A stretch of 47,297 bases of DNA from Actinomycetota bacterium (lineage in GTDB: Bacteria; Armatimonadota; SYMT01): NCBI GenBank assembly GCA_005798285.1, contig SYKE01000063.1, forward strand, positions 1 to 47,297, written 5' to 3'. The notes beneath the pieces are model-generated. The model was not told where the DNA came from, did no database searches, and worked only from the letters and a program-made list of their open reading frames with translations. Below, one piece after another: positions 36,905 through 47,212 of this stretch; position 1 is the stretch's first letter; each line of letters opens with the position of its first letter. A program made the translations under genes and the position numbers.

Positions 36905-36908
36905 ACGA

Positions 36909-37499
36909 ATGGAAGCCCCTTGCCCGCGCTGCCGGCAGTCGCTGGATCTTCCTACCTCGGGCGCCTATCAGTGCGGCCGCTGCGGCTCTTCGTTCGAGGT
37001 GATCCTTGGCTTCGAGAAACCGGCGCTTCCGTCCCCGTTCTCGCAGGTGCCCGGCGCCGTTCCGCTGGAGTTGGCGGCGGTGTGCGCCTATCATCCCGAA
37101 AATCGGGCGGTTCTCACCTGCGAACGCTGCGGCGACTTCATCTGTCGGCTGTGCACCACCACGGTGGATGGGCGCTTGTACTGCGCCCGCTGTTTCGACC
37201 TGCTCTTTCATCGGGGAGCTCTTCAGCACGCTCAAACCGCGTTCAAGCTTCCCGCGATCAGCCTGACCATGGGCATTTTGTCGGTGGTGGCGACCATCCC
37301 TTTCTGCTGCGGCATCCTCTCGCTGCCGCTGGGAGTGGTAGGGCTGGTGCAGGGAAGCCGAGCGCTGACTGAACTCAAGACCCGCCCCAATCTCCCCGGT
37401 CGGGCGAACGCGCTCTGGGGCATCGGGCTCTCGTCCGGCGGGCTCCTGTTCGCCATTCTCTGGGCGGTCTGGCTGGCGTTCGCGCTGCAGGGACGTTAG
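36909..37499 (+). CDS. Zinc-ribbon/B-box + DUF4190-like membrane protein
   Basis: CPRCRQSLDLPTSGAYQCGRCGSSFEV, CAYHPENRAVLTCERCGDFICRLCTTTVDGRLYCARC, LPAISLTMGILSVVATIPFCCGILSLPLGVVGLVQGSRAL. Confidence 0.78.
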   Translation: MEAPCPRCRQSLDLPTSGAYQCGRCGSSFEVILGFEKPALPSPFSQVPGAVPLELAAVCAYHPENRAVLTCERCGDFICRLCTTTVDGRLYCARCFDLLFHRGALQHAQTAFKLPAISLTMGILSVVATIPFCCGILSLPLGVVGLVQGSRALTELKTRPNLPGRANALWGIGLSSGGLLFAILWAVWLAFALQGR

Positions 37500-37540
37500 C
37501 TGTGAGTTCGTTGGAGCAACGGCGGAACTGAGGACCTCGG

Positions 37541-37990
37541 ATGGGTGAGCTCGAAAATGTCGACGGCGACCGGCGCCTGTTGGTGGGAGAGACCGCTGTT
37601 TCCGTACAGCGGCGCAGCACGAGAGGATGGACCACGGTGCGAACGGTCCCTTTTGTCGAGGTCCGCGCCATCTACCGCTACCCCTACATCGACTGGGACT
37701 ACATTGTGATTGCGAGTCTCATCGGGCTGTTCGGAGCCGGTGTGATCCTGACGCTGGCCAGGATGCTCGGCGCTCCCGGCGGGCTCCTCATCGCGCTCCC
37801 CATGCTGGCGCTCGTGGTTACCGCCGGCATCTGTGTTCGGCGCGCGACTCTGCGGCTCCGACAGATCCGCATCGAGTCCTCAAATGGCGCCGTGCTCTGT
37901 CTGGAACAAAGCACGGGCTTTTTCGAATCGCTCAGAAGGCAACTGGCGAGGGAAAAAGCGCAGGCCGAGCGACGCGAGACGGAAGTCTGA
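37541..37990 (+). CDS. Hypothetical membrane protein (two TM segments)
   Basis: IVIASLIGLFGAGVILTLARMLGAPGGLLIALPMLALVVTAGICV. Confidence 0.65.
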   Translation: MGELENVDGDRRLLVGETAVSVQRRSTRGWTTVRTVPFVEVRAIYRYPYIDWDYIVIASLIGLFGAGVILTLARMLGAPGGLLIALPMLALVVTAGICVRRATLRLRQIRIESSNGAVLCLEQSTGFFESLRRQLAREKAQAERRETEV

Positions 37991-38130
37991 CCCTGTCGCC
38001 ATCCGTCTCGCGTGGCTCGGCTGCCGCTTCGACCCGCGGCACGCCGCTCGATCCGACCGGAGGAACATCTCTCAATCGCTCACCGCCGACGTGCCGCTGA
38101 ACACGCTCGGATCCGGCCTCACCGGCGGCA

Positions 38131-38595
38131 TCACGCGCTCTCGGGCTCGCCGATGTCCTCGTTCCAGACCCTGGGGTTTGCTCGGATGAAATCCCCGAGA
38201 AGCTGGATGCACTCCGGGTTGTTGAGATCAATGACCGTGACCCCACACTCCCGGAGCCAGTCGGCGCCTCCCTGGAAATTGACGCTCTCCCCCTGAACCA
38301 CCGTTCCGATGCCGAACTGTCGGACCAGGCCGCTGCAGTACCAGCACGGAGCGAGCGTCGTGACCATGATGGTGTCGCTGTAATCCCGCTGGCGACCGGC
38401 CTTGCGAAAGGCGTCGGTCTCCCCGTGGACCGAAGGGTCGTCTTCCTGGATGCGGCGATTGTGTCCCCGACCGAGGCACCGGCCGTCTCTGTGAAACAGC
38501 GCCGCCCCGATGGGGATACCTCCCTCGGCCAGACCCTGCCGGGCCTCCTCAAGGGCGACGGCAAGCATTTCCTCATAGCTCGTGCTGACCGGCAT
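38131..38595 (-). CDS. Nucleoside/cytosine deaminase (CMP/dCMP deaminase fold)
   Basis: GIPIGAALFHRDGRCLGRGHNRRIQEDDPSVHGETDAF (HGE), TLAPCWYCSGLVRQFGIGTVVQGE (PCxxC). Confidence 0.9.
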   Translation of the reverse strand: MPVSTSYEEMLAVALEEARQGLAEGGIPIGAALFHRDGRCLGRGHNRRIQEDDPSVHGETDAFRKAGRQRDYSDTIMVTTLAPCWYCSGLVRQFGIGTVVQGESVNFQGGADWLRECGVTVIDLNNPECIQLLGDFIRANPRVWNEDIGEPESA

Positions 38596-38985
38596 GGGTT
38601 GAATCCTCCCAAAGCCCGGCCCGACCGGCCGCGCGCCGGTCCGGCCGAGCCGACATGGGTAGGTTCTTCCGCACGATCAACCCACCCTGTTTCGACGCGG
38701 GCCTCCCCACCGACGGCGCCCAACGCGCGCGGGGCCCCCCGGGTTCAGCCGCCAGGTCCGGTGGGAACTCGAAGTCCCGCAGTCTCATCGGAGCAGCTAT
38801 CAAGTCAGCGCATCAGCGCGTCCTGGCCGCCGGTCTCTGACCCGGTTCCGCGCTGCGGCACGGTTTGGAGCCGGTACCGACTGGATTGGGCTCCGGCGTT
38901 CCCTTTGGGGGGCGGCTTCCGTTACCATGGGGGTACGCGGGTTCCTTTCCCGGGTCGGTTCCGCACGCGAGGTGGTCGGTCCCTT

Positions 38986-40851
38986 ATGTCGCAACTCTCT
39001 CCTCACCGGCTTTTGCCCGCGGCTGTCGTGGTCGTGGGGCTCCTCAGCGCCGTTACGCTATCGCTCCCGCTTCTCTCCGGGCAGGCGTCTGCCGCGCCGA
39101 TAGCGAGTGGGAACGGCGTCGGTCTGTTTCGGGAGAGCCTGCTCGACGGTCGCGGAAAGAAGACCACTCTCGCATCGGTTTCGGCGCAAAAGGGTCTGGT
39201 CGTGGTGTTCCTTGCGCCGACCTGCCCCATGTCGAACAGCTATGCCGAGCCGCTTGCGGCGCTGGCGAAGCGGTTTCCGCAGCCGGACTTCGGATTTGTG
39301 GGGATCTATTCCGACGCGAAGCTGCCGCCCGCGGAGATGGAGAAGCACGCTCGCGAGCATGCGCTGGGCTTTCCGGTGCTGCTGGATCGCACCCACGCGT
39401 TGGCTCGCCGCTTGAGCGCGACGGTGACTCCGGAAGCCTTTGTCCTCAAGCCCGGCAGTGGAGAGGTGCTCTACTCCGGCCGGATCGACGATGCCTATGT
39501 GAGCCGGCTGCGGCGGCGGGCGGTCGTTACGAAGCAGGATCTTGCGGAGGCGCTGCGAGCGCTGAAAGAGGGCCAGGCGGTCGCGACGGTTCGCACTCCG
39601 GCGTTCGGCTGCAGCCTGAACCTGCCGCCTGCGCCGAAGAGCGCGGCACGCATCAGCTACTACCGCGACATCGCGCCGATCCTGCAGGAGAACTGCGAGG
39701 GCTGCCACCGTCCCGGTCAGGTGGCGCCGTTCTCTCTTACCTCGTACGACGATGCCCGCTCCTGGGCCTCCGAAATCAAGAGCTTCACGGCCAACCGGCA
39801 GATGCCGCCCTGGCGACCCGAGCAGGGCCACGGCGAGTTTGAGGGCGTGCGCCGCCTGAGTGAAACCCAGATCGCCCGGTTGGCGGAATGGGCCGATGCC
39901 GGCGCGCCCGCGGGCAACCCGAAGGATGGGCCGAAGACGAAGGTCTGGTCGGATGAATGGGCGCTCGGCAAGCCGGACCTCATCCTGGAAGTGCCGGAGG
40001 CGCACACCATTGCGGCGGCCGGCGACGATGAATTCTGGGTGTTCGTGCTCCCAACAGGACTCACCGAAGACAAGCACGTGACGGCGATCGACTTCCGGCC
40101 CGGCAACAACCGCGTGGTCCACCATTTCGTGAGTTTCGTCGATCCGTCGGGACGGGGACGGCAGCTCGACGAGGCGCAGCCGGGGCCCGGCTATGAGTCC
40201 GGTCCGGGCGGAGTGAAGGTGCCGGCGGCGACGATCCAGGGGGTGTGGGCGCCGGGGAATCTGCCGCGCTTCCTGCCGGAGGGCGTGGGCCGGCCGCTCC
40301 CGAAGGGTTCCGACATCCTGCTGCAGGTCCACTACCATCGCACCGGCAAGCAGGAGACGGACCGCAGCCGCGTGGGTCTCTACTTTTCGAAGAAGCCGAT
40401 CGAGCGCGTGGCGCAGACGATGATCATCGGCCCGTTCAATATCGACATCCCGCCGGACGCGCCGCGCCATATGCAGACGCTGAAGTTCAAGCTCCCCTTC
40501 GAGTTCGAGTTGCTCACCGTGATGCCGCATATGCACCTGCTCGGCCGCGAGATGAAGGTCTTCGCGACTCTGCCGGACGGGAAGCGCGAGGAGCTGGTCT
40601 GGATCAAGGATTGGGATTACCGCTGGCAGGAGTCGTATCGCTACCGCACGCCCGTCAAGCTGCCGCCCGGCAGCGAGCTGGAGGTGACGGCGTACTTCGA
40701 CAACACCACCGCCAACCCGCTCAATCCCAGCTCTCCGCCCCGACGGGTGCGATTTGGGGAGCAGACCACGGATGAGATGGCCTTCGCCATCTTCGAGGCG
40801 ATCATGCCGCGGGGCGGGGGGTTCCGGCGAGGCGGTGGGGGCGAACGGTAA
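38986..40851 (+). CDS. Redoxin - cytochrome - Cu(II) monooxygenase (PHM-like) fusion protein
   Basis: VVVFLAPTCPMSNSYAEPL redoxin; ILQENCEGCHRPGQVAPF heme-type CxxCH; VVHHFVSF, LLQVHYHRTG, VMPHMHLLGREM, TTDEM copper-ligand motifs; track ORF trimmed from 38425. Confidence 0.85.
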   Translation: MSQLSPHRLLPAAVVVVGLLSAVTLSLPLLSGQASAAPIASGNGVGLFRESLLDGRGKKTTLASVSAQKGLVVVFLAPTCPMSNSYAEPLAALAKRFPQPDFGFVGIYSDAKLPPAEMEKHAREHALGFPVLLDRTHALARRLSATVTPEAFVLKPGSGEVLYSGRIDDAYVSRLRRRAVVTKQDLAEALRALKEGQAVATVRTPAFGCSLNLPPAPKSAARISYYRDIAPILQENCEGCHRPGQVAPFSLTSYDDARSWASEIKSFTANRQMPPWRPEQGHGEFEGVRRLSETQIARLAEWADAGAPAGNPKDGPKTKVWSDEWALGKPDLILEVPEAHTIAAAGDDEFWVFVLPTGLTEDKHVTAIDFRPGNNRVVHHFVSFVDPSGRGRQLDEAQPGPGYESGPGGVKVPAATIQGVWAPGNLPRFLPEGVGRPLPKGSDILLQVHYHRTGKQETDRSRVGLYFSKKPIERVAQTMIIGPFNIDIPPDAPRHMQTLKFKLPFEFELLTVMPHMHLLGREMKVFATLPDGKREELVWIKDWDYRWQESYRYRTPVKLPPGSELEVTAYFDNTTANPLNPSSPPRRVRFGEQTTDEMAFAIFEAIMPRGGGFRRGGGGER

Positions 40852-40857
40852 GAAAGC

Positions 40858-41970
40858 ATGGCGGGCAGCACCACCGGCGTCCTTTTTCGAGTTACAACCT
40901 TCGGCGAGTCGCACGGCCCGGCCGTGGGCTGCATTGTGGATGGCTGTCCTCCCGGGATCCCGATCTCGCTGGAGGCCATCCAGGCCGACATGGATCGCCG
41001 GCGGCCGGGCCAGAGCCGGCTCACCACCCAGCGCAAGGAGGGCGACGAGGTCGAGATCCTCTCCGGCCTCTTCGAAGGGGTGAGCACCGGAACCCCGATC
41101 GCGCTGCAGGTCCGCAATTCCGATGCCCGCTCTCGCGATTACGACGAGTTGAAGTCGCTCTACCGGCCGAGCCACGCGGACTACACCTATGCGGCGAAGT
41201 ACGGCATCCGGGACTACCGGGGCGGCGGACGGGCCTCCTACCGCGAAACGGCGGGGCGCGTGGCGGCGGGCGGGGTGGCCCGGCAGTTCCTCGCGTTTCG
41301 GCACGGGGTCGAGATCGTCGGGTATGTGCTGCAGGTGGGGGGCATCCGGGCCGACGTGACTTCGGATCGCGCGAATCGAGCTGAAGTGGAAGAGAGTCTG
41401 GTGCGCTGCCCCGATCCCGAAGCCTCGGAGAAGATGGTCGCCGCCATCGACGGAGCCCGTCGCGACGGCGACTCGCTGGGCGGGATCGTGGAGGTGGTGG
41501 CGCGCGGCGTGCCGGTTGGCCTGGGCGAGCCTGTGTTCGACAAGCTGACGGCGGAGCTGGCGGGCGCCCTGATGTCGATCCCGGCGACCCGCGGATTTGA
41601 GATCGGATCGGGGTTCGACAGCATCATGCTTCGGGGCTCGGAGCACAACGATCCGTTCGTGATGCGCGGGGGACAGGTTCGCACCGAGACGAACCGTTCC
41701 GGCGGCATCCAGGGCGGCATCTCCAACGGCGAGGAGATCGTGATGCGCCTGGCGTTCAAGCCGACCGCCACCGTGATGCGGCCGCAGCAAACCGTGACCA
41801 CCGACGGCGAGGCTGCCACCTTCACCGCGAAGGGCCGGCACGATCCCTGCGTGCTCCCCCGCGCCGTGGCGGCGGTGGAGGCCATGGTGGCGCTGGTGCT
41901 GGCCGATCATGCGCTTCGTCAAACCGCGATCTGTGGGGCATCGGTTCGGGGAACTCTAAGCTCGGACTGA
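40858..41970 (+). CDS. aroC: Chorismate synthase
   Basis: [84 protein letters not shown]. Confidence 0.97.
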   Translation: MAGSTTGVLFRVTTFGESHGPAVGCIVDGCPPGIPISLEAIQADMDRRRPGQSRLTTQRKEGDEVEILSGLFEGVSTGTPIALQVRNSDARSRDYDELKSLYRPSHADYTYAAKYGIRDYRGGGRASYRETAGRVAAGGVARQFLAFRHGVEIVGYVLQVGGIRADVTSDRANRAEVEESLVRCPDPEASEKMVAAIDGARRDGDSLGGIVEVVARGVPVGLGEPVFDKLTAELAGALMSIPATRGFEIGSGFDSIMLRGSEHNDPFVMRGGQVRTETNRSGGIQGGISNGEEIVMRLAFKPTATVMRPQQTVTTDGEAATFTAKGRHDPCVLPRAVAAVEAMVALVLADHALRQTAICGASVRGTLSSD

Positions 41971-42068
41971 GCGCACCGCCGCGGCGGACCGGTCGTCTCA
42001 ATCTGTTGTGCCGGGCGCCCGGACGCAGCCGTCCGACCCGAGCGCCCTTCTCCGTTCAGAACTCAGAT

Positions 42069-45000
42069 ATGTCCAAGCGCACTGCTTCCGGTTTCCTTCT
42101 GGCCCTGTCCGTGTGTGCGGCCCCGCTGGCTCTCGCGGCCGACGCGACCCGTGGGAAGTCTTCCCTGCCAACCGCGAGCCCCGGAGCGAAGATCCGCTTC
42201 AACCGAGACATTCGGCCCATCCTCTCGGACAACTGCTTCAAGTGCCACGGTCCCGACCCCGCGAACCGGCAGGCCGGGCTGCGGCTGGACCGGCGCGAGG
42301 GTTTGTTCGGCAAGCTGCCCGCGGGCGCGGCGGTGGTTCCCGGAAAGCCCGCCGCGAGCCGTCTCTTCATCCGGATGACCGCGGCTCAGCCCGCAGCGGT
42401 GATGCCTCCGCCCAGCTCCCACAAGACGCTGAGCCCCGAGCAGAAGGCGCTCGTACGAACATGGATCGAGCAGGGCGCGCCCTGGGAGCCGCACTGGTCG
42501 TTCGTCGCGCCGACGCGGCCCGCGCCGCCGGCGGTTCGAGACTCGAAGTGGGTGCGGAACCCGATCGACCGCTTCGTGCTCGCCCGTCTGGAGGCGGAGG
42601 GCCTGAAACCCGCCCCCGAGGCGGACCGCCGCACGCTCATCCGACGCCTCTCGCTGGATCTCACCGGGCTGCCTCCGGAGCCGGCGGACGTGGAGTTCTT
42701 CCTCAAGGATCGCTCTCCGAACGCCTACGAAAAGCTGGTGGATCGGCTGATGGCCATGCCGGAATGGGGGGAACATCGAGGTCGATACTGGCTCGATGCC
42801 GCCCGCTACGGCGACACCCACGGCATCCACGTGGACAACTATCGGGAGATCTGGCCCTATCGCGAGTGGGTGATCCAGGCGTTCAATCGCAACCTGCCGT
42901 TCGATCAGTTCACCACCAAGCAGATTGCCGGGGACCTGCTGCCCGGCAGCGGCTTCGAGGACCTGCTCGCGTCGGGTTTCCATCGCTGCAACATCACCAC
43001 GAGCGAGGGCGGCTCCATCCCCGACGAAGTCGCGGCGCTCTACGCCCGCGATCGGGTGGAGACCACGGCGACGGTGTTCCTCGGTCTCACCGCCAACTGC
43101 GCCTCGTGCCACGATCACAAGTTCGACCCGCTCGCGCAGAAGGAGTTCTACCAGCTCGCCGCCTTCTTCCGAAACACGACGCAGAACCCGATGGACGGCA
43201 ATATCCAGGATACGCCGCCGATCATCTTGGTGCCGCGGATGGAAGACCGGGCCCGGTGGAACACGCTCGTCGACGAAGCGCGCTCGCTCCGGCAGGAGCG
43301 GGATCGGCGGCGCGCCGAAGCTCCCACCGAGGCGCTGGCCTGGGGCGCCGACCCGGCTCGTCGCTCGCTGGAAGATCCCGTGGCTGCGGAGGCTCGCGAG
43401 GCGCTGGCGGTTCCGACAGCGCCCGGCCCCGCCCCCGAACTACGCTTCGACGCCACCACCCGGATTGATCTCGGCGACCACGGCAACTTCTCGGCGACGG
43501 AGCCGTTCAGTCTCTCCCTCTGGGTGAAGGTTCCCGACGGCGACGGCGGCCATACGCTGCTCTCCCGGATGGACGGCGCGAAGGGCTGGACCCTGGAGCT
43601 GCTTTCCCGCGCTCCGGTGCTCCGGCTGGCGGCGGGCGCGCAGGACGCGATTCAGGTGCGCGTCGCGGCGACCGCCCGACCGGCAGCCGGCGGGTGGGCT
43701 CACCTCACGGTGAACTACGACGGATCGCGCCGGGCGGACGGCTTCACGGTGTATCTCAACGGCAAGTCGGCCGCCGTCGACGCTCCGGGCGAGGCTCAAC
43801 TTCAGGGAGATCCCCGTGCGGCAGCCCGCCTCCTGGCCGGCATGGCCGGAGCCCGCGGGTTCGCGGGAGGCGCCCTGAAGGACATCCGCATCTATCGCCG
43901 CGTGCTGCTGCCCGAAGAGGCGGCGGTGCTCGCCCGCTGGAGCGAACTCGAGCCCGTGCTGAGGGCCGGCGGACCGATGCCGGAGAGCCGCAAGGAGCTG
44001 CTCGGACAACTCTTCCTCGCGCAGAATGCCGAGTATCGGCAGACCGCCGTTCGCCTCCTGAAGGTGGAAGGCGAGCAGAGCGAGATTCGCCGGCGCTCGG
44101 CCACCACGATGGTGATGCAGGAGAAGCCGGACGGCCAGCCGATGGCGCGGGTGCTGTTCCGCGGTCAGTACGACAAGCCCGGCGACGAAGTGAAGCCCGG
44201 TACACCCGCCTCGCTGCACCCCTATCCCGCGGGCGCCCCGCGCAACCGACTCGGACTGGCCCAGTGGCTGGTGGATCCGAAGAATCCCCTCACCGCCCGG
44301 GTGACGGTGAACCGCTTCTGGCAGGAACTCTTCGGCACGGGGCTGGTCCGCACCGCCGAGGACTTCGGCATTATGGGAGAGAACCCGAGCCATCCGGAGC
44401 TGCTCGACTGGCTGGCCGTGGAGTTTCGGGAGAAGCAGTGGGACGTGAAGGCGTTCTTCAAGCTGCTGGTGACGTCGGCCGCCTACCGGCAGTCCGCCGC
44501 CGCCACGCCGGAGAAGCTGGAGCGAGACCCCTCCAACCGCCTGCTCTCCCGCGGGCCTCGCTTCCGCATGGATGCCGAGGCGCTGCGCGACTTTGCCCTG
44601 GCTTCCAGCGGACTTCTCGTGAAGAAGATCGGCGGCCCCAGCGTGAAGCCGTATCAGCCGAGCGGCGTGTGGGAAGCGGTGGCGATGCATGGCAGCAACA
44701 CCCGCTTCTACAAGCCGGACACCGGCGAGGCGCTCTACCGACGGTCGATGTACACGTTCTGGAAGCGCAGCGCGCCGCCCGCCTCGATGGATCTGTTCAA
44801 CGCGCCGAGTCGCGAGAACTGCACCGTTCGTCGCGAGCGGACCAACACGCCGCTTCAGGCGCTGGTGACGCTGAACGATCCTCAGTGGGTCGAGGCGGCC
44901 CGCCACCTCGCCGAGCGGACCTTGAAGCAGGGCGGCGCCGGCTTCGACGCTCGCCTCGACTTCATCACGTCTCGAGTGCTCTCCCGCCCGATGGATGCGC

Positions 45001-45191
45001 AGGAGCGCGCCATCTGCCGCACGGCGCTGGAGCGGTTCTCGACCGCGTATCGCAGCCGCGCCGAGGACGCCGGAAAGCTGATCCGTACCGGCGAGTCGAA
45101 GCCCGATGCATCGCTGCCGCCCGCGGAGCTTGCGGCGTGGACGATGCTGTGCGCCCAGGTGATGAACCTGGATGAAGCCCTTTGCAAGTAG
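42069..45191 (+). CDS. PSD1/DUF1549/DUF1553 cytochrome-type protein with LamG-like insert
   Basis: IRFNRDIRPILSDNCFKCHGPDPANRQAGLRLD; PIDRFVLARLEAEGLKPAPEADRRTLIRRLSLDLTGLPP; NRLGLAQWLVDPKNPLTARVTVNRFWQELFGTGLVRTAEDFG. Confidence 0.93.
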   Translation: MSKRTASGFLLALSVCAAPLALAADATRGKSSLPTASPGAKIRFNRDIRPILSDNCFKCHGPDPANRQAGLRLDRREGLFGKLPAGAAVVPGKPAASRLFIRMTAAQPAAVMPPPSSHKTLSPEQKALVRTWIEQGAPWEPHWSFVAPTRPAPPAVRDSKWVRNPIDRFVLARLEAEGLKPAPEADRRTLIRRLSLDLTGLPPEPADVEFFLKDRSPNAYEKLVDRLMAMPEWGEHRGRYWLDAARYGDTHGIHVDNYREIWPYREWVIQAFNRNLPFDQFTTKQIAGDLLPGSGFEDLLASGFHRCNITTSEGGSIPDEVAALYARDRVETTATVFLGLTANCASCHDHKFDPLAQKEFYQLAAFFRNTTQNPMDGNIQDTPPIILVPRMEDRARWNTLVDEARSLRQERDRRRAEAPTEALAWGADPARRSLEDPVAAEAREALAVPTAPGPAPELRFDATTRIDLGDHGNFSATEPFSLSLWVKVPDGDGGHTLLSRMDGAKGWTLELLSRAPVLRLAAGAQDAIQVRVAATARPAAGGWAHLTVNYDGSRRADGFTVYLNGKSAAVDAPGEAQLQGDPRAAARLLAGMAGARGFAGGALKDIRIYRRVLLPEEAAVLARWSELEPVLRAGGPMPESRKELLGQLFLAQNAEYRQTAVRLLKVEGEQSEIRRRSATTMVMQEKPDGQPMARVLFRGQYDKPGDEVKPGTPASLHPYPAGAPRNRLGLAQWLVDPKNPLTARVTVNRFWQELFGTGLVRTAEDFGIMGENPSHPELLDWLAVEFREKQWDVKAFFKLLVTSAAYRQSAAATPEKLERDPSNRLLSRGPRFRMDAEALRDFALASSGLLVKKIGGPSVKPYQPSGVWEAVAMHGSNTRFYKPDTGEALYRRSMYTFWKRSAPPASMDLFNAPSRENCTVRRERTNTPLQALVTLNDPQWVEAARHLAERTLKQGGAGFDARLDFITSRVLSRPMDAQERAICRTALERFSTAYRSRAEDAGKLIRTGESKPDASLPPAELAAWTMLCAQVMNLDEALCK

Positions 45192-45205
45192 AACGAGCGA
45201 TCCCG

Positions 45206-46672
45206 ATGAACCCCCTCAAAGAAGCAGGTCTGCAGGAAACCCGGCGTCAGTTCTTCGGCCGCACCGCCCGAAACGTGGGTTCGCTCGCGCTGATGAGCAT
45301 GCTCGGCGAGTCGGCGGCGCAGGCGGCGGGCCCGCGCGGCGCCGGGGTCGGCCGGTCCGACATGCCTCACCACCGCCCCCGCGCTAAGCGGGTCATCTAC
45401 ATGCACCTCGTGGGAGCGCCGCCCCAGCTCGACCTGTTCGACTACAAGCCGCAGCTTCAGGACTGGTTCGATAAGGATCTGCCGGAATCGATCCGGAACG
45501 GGCAGCGCCTCACGACCATGACCTCCGGCCAGAGCCGCTTCCCGATCGCGCCCACCGCTTTTAAGTTCAACCAGCACGGAAAGTCGGGCATGTGGCTCAG
45601 CGAGCTGCTGCCCAACACCGGCAAGATGGCGGACGACCTCTGCCTCATCCGCACGATGCACACCGAGGCGATCAACCACGAGCCGGCGATCACCTTCATC
45701 CAATCCGGCAACCAGATCCCCGGCAAGCCGTGCCTCGGCGCCTGGCTGGCGTATGGGCTGGGGAGCATGAACCAGGATCTGCCGACCTTCGTCGTGCTGA
45801 ACGCCACGCACAGCCACCCTCGCGCCAACGTGCAGGCGATCTCGGCACGGCTCTGGTCGAGCGGCTTCCTCTCCGCGGAGTATGCGGGCGTCGCGCTCCG
45901 CTCCTCCGGCGACCCGGTGCTCTACATCAACAATCCCGACGGAGTGGACCGCTCCACGCGCCGCCAGATGCTCGACGGCATCAACTCGCTCAACGAACTG
46001 AACCACCGTCGCCTGCTCGACCCCGAAACGCGAACCCGCATCTCGCAGTACGAGATGGCGTTCCGCATGCAGGCGTCGGTGCCCGACCTCACCGACCTCA
46101 GCAAGGAGCCTGAAAGCACCTACAAGCTCTACGGCGAAGAGGCCCGCAAGGGCGGCTCCTTCACCCACTCCTGCCTCCTGGCGCGGCGGCTGGTGGAGCG
46201 CGGCGTGCGCTTCGTCCAGATCTACCAGCGCGGCTGGGACGTTCACGGCGGCCTCGTCGACGTGCTCCCCACCCAATGCCGCGACATCGACCAGGCCTGC
46301 TGGGCGCTGGTGCAGGACCTGAAAGCCCGCGGCATGCTCGACGACACCCTCATCATCCTGGGCGGCGAGTTCGGGCGGACGGTCTACTGCCAGGGCGCCC
46401 TCTCCCGCAAGGAATACGGCCGCGACCACCATCCTCGCTGCTACAGCCTCTGGATGGCCGGCGGCGGCATCAAGGGCGGCACGGTGTGGGGCGAGACGGA
46501 CGACTTTTCCTACAACATCGTGAAGGACCCGGTCCACATCCGCGACTGGCATGCCACCGTGATGCACCTGATGGGCATCGACCACGAGCGCTTCACCTAC
46601 CCCTACCAGGGCCTCGATCAGCGGCTCACCGGCGTCGAGAAGGCCGCGCCCATCCAGGGCATCCTTGCGTGA
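45206..46672 (+). CDS. DUF1501 domain protein (sulfatase-like), Tat-type leader
   Basis: ETRRQFFGRTARNVGSLALMSML; AKRVIYMHLVGAPPQLDLFDYKPQL; GRDHHPRCYSLWMAGGGIKGGTVWGETDD. Confidence 0.93.
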   Translation: MNPLKEAGLQETRRQFFGRTARNVGSLALMSMLGESAAQAAGPRGAGVGRSDMPHHRPRAKRVIYMHLVGAPPQLDLFDYKPQLQDWFDKDLPESIRNGQRLTTMTSGQSRFPIAPTAFKFNQHGKSGMWLSELLPNTGKMADDLCLIRTMHTEAINHEPAITFIQSGNQIPGKPCLGAWLAYGLGSMNQDLPTFVVLNATHSHPRANVQAISARLWSSGFLSAEYAGVALRSSGDPVLYINNPDGVDRSTRRQMLDGINSLNELNHRRLLDPETRTRISQYEMAFRMQASVPDLTDLSKEPESTYKLYGEEARKGGSFTHSCLLARRLVERGVRFVQIYQRGWDVHGGLVDVLPTQCRDIDQACWALVQDLKARGMLDDTLIILGGEFGRTVYCQGALSRKEYGRDHHPRCYSLWMAGGGIKGGTVWGETDDFSYNIVKDPVHIRDWHATVMHLMGIDHERFTYPYQGLDQRLTGVEKAAPIQGILA

Positions 46673-46675
46673 TTG

Positions 46676-46716
46676 GGGAGCGAGTAGGGAGTAGCGAGTA
46701 GGGAGTAGCGAGAGGA
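46676..46716. repeat. 14-bp tandem repeat (GAGTAGGGAGTAGC type)
   Basis: GGGGAGCGAGTAGGGAGTAGCGAGTAGGGAGTAGCGAGAGG. Confidence 0.8.
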
Positions 46717-46942
46717 TGGAGCGTCGCCTGGGAGCGCGCCCTGGGACCGCGGGCATCTTGCCCGCTCCGTGCGCGATTACCCAACGCCACTGGCATGGCT
46801 TCGTGGCAAGCGATCCTCCTCGCAGACAAAGCCATCAATCCCCTTCAACGCCAACGGCCCCACGGCGATCTCGATGTCAGTGGTGTTCACCGTGCGGCGC
46901 CCTGGTGGCGCACGTACCGAGTGTTTTCACCGCCACACCCCC

Positions 46943-46985
46943 AGGTCATCGTCATCCTTGGGCTTGACCCGAGGATCCGGCTCTG
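46943..46985. repeat. Copy of LGLDPRI-type interspersed repeat
   Basis: CATCGTCATCCTTGGGCTTGACCCGAGGATCCGG, same core as the 21220 and 21600 copies. Confidence 0.75.
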
Positions 46986-47033
46986 CTTTGTGGATCAAAG
47001 TGGCTCCGATTCCGTTGGGATTCTGCACACCCA

Positions 47034-47212
47034 GGATCGGACCCAGGTAGGGGTGCGGACCCTCACCCAATACGCCTATGATCCGGCGGACCAGCTTCTC
47101 ACCGCCACGCAAGGCGCGACGGTGTCGTTTGCGGCATACCTGCTGCACTCTCCCCAGAGGGTGCGATGCAAGAGTTGGGCAGTTCGGAGGTCGATTCACC
47201 ACCGCATGTAGA
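47034..47212 (+). pseudogene. Rhs/YD-repeat fragment
   Basis: DRTQVGVRTLTQYAYDPADQLLTATQGATVSFAAYLLHSPQ..., then frame breaks. Confidence 0.5.

Noticed and set aside
38425-38985. N-terminal extension of the 808-aa ORF
   Set aside because: Overlaps the deaminase gene antisense; a clear signal-peptide start exists at 38986.
39181-39260. Possible second selenoprotein at the redoxin active site
   Set aside because: The active-site motif APTCPMSN has Cys (TGC), with no in-frame TGA there.
39058-41922. 954-aa minus-strand ORF
   Set aside because: Antisense to the redoxin/PHM gene and aroC; no family motifs, a GC-rich shadow ORF.
44882-46756. 624-aa minus-strand ORF
   Set aside because: Shadow ORF opposite DUF1553/DUF1501 genes.
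46744-46770. ACCGCGGGCATCTTGCCCGC (TAGILPA-like) motif
   Set aside because: Short palindromic motif resembling a dispersed repeat, but only one copy seen here, so not called as a feature.
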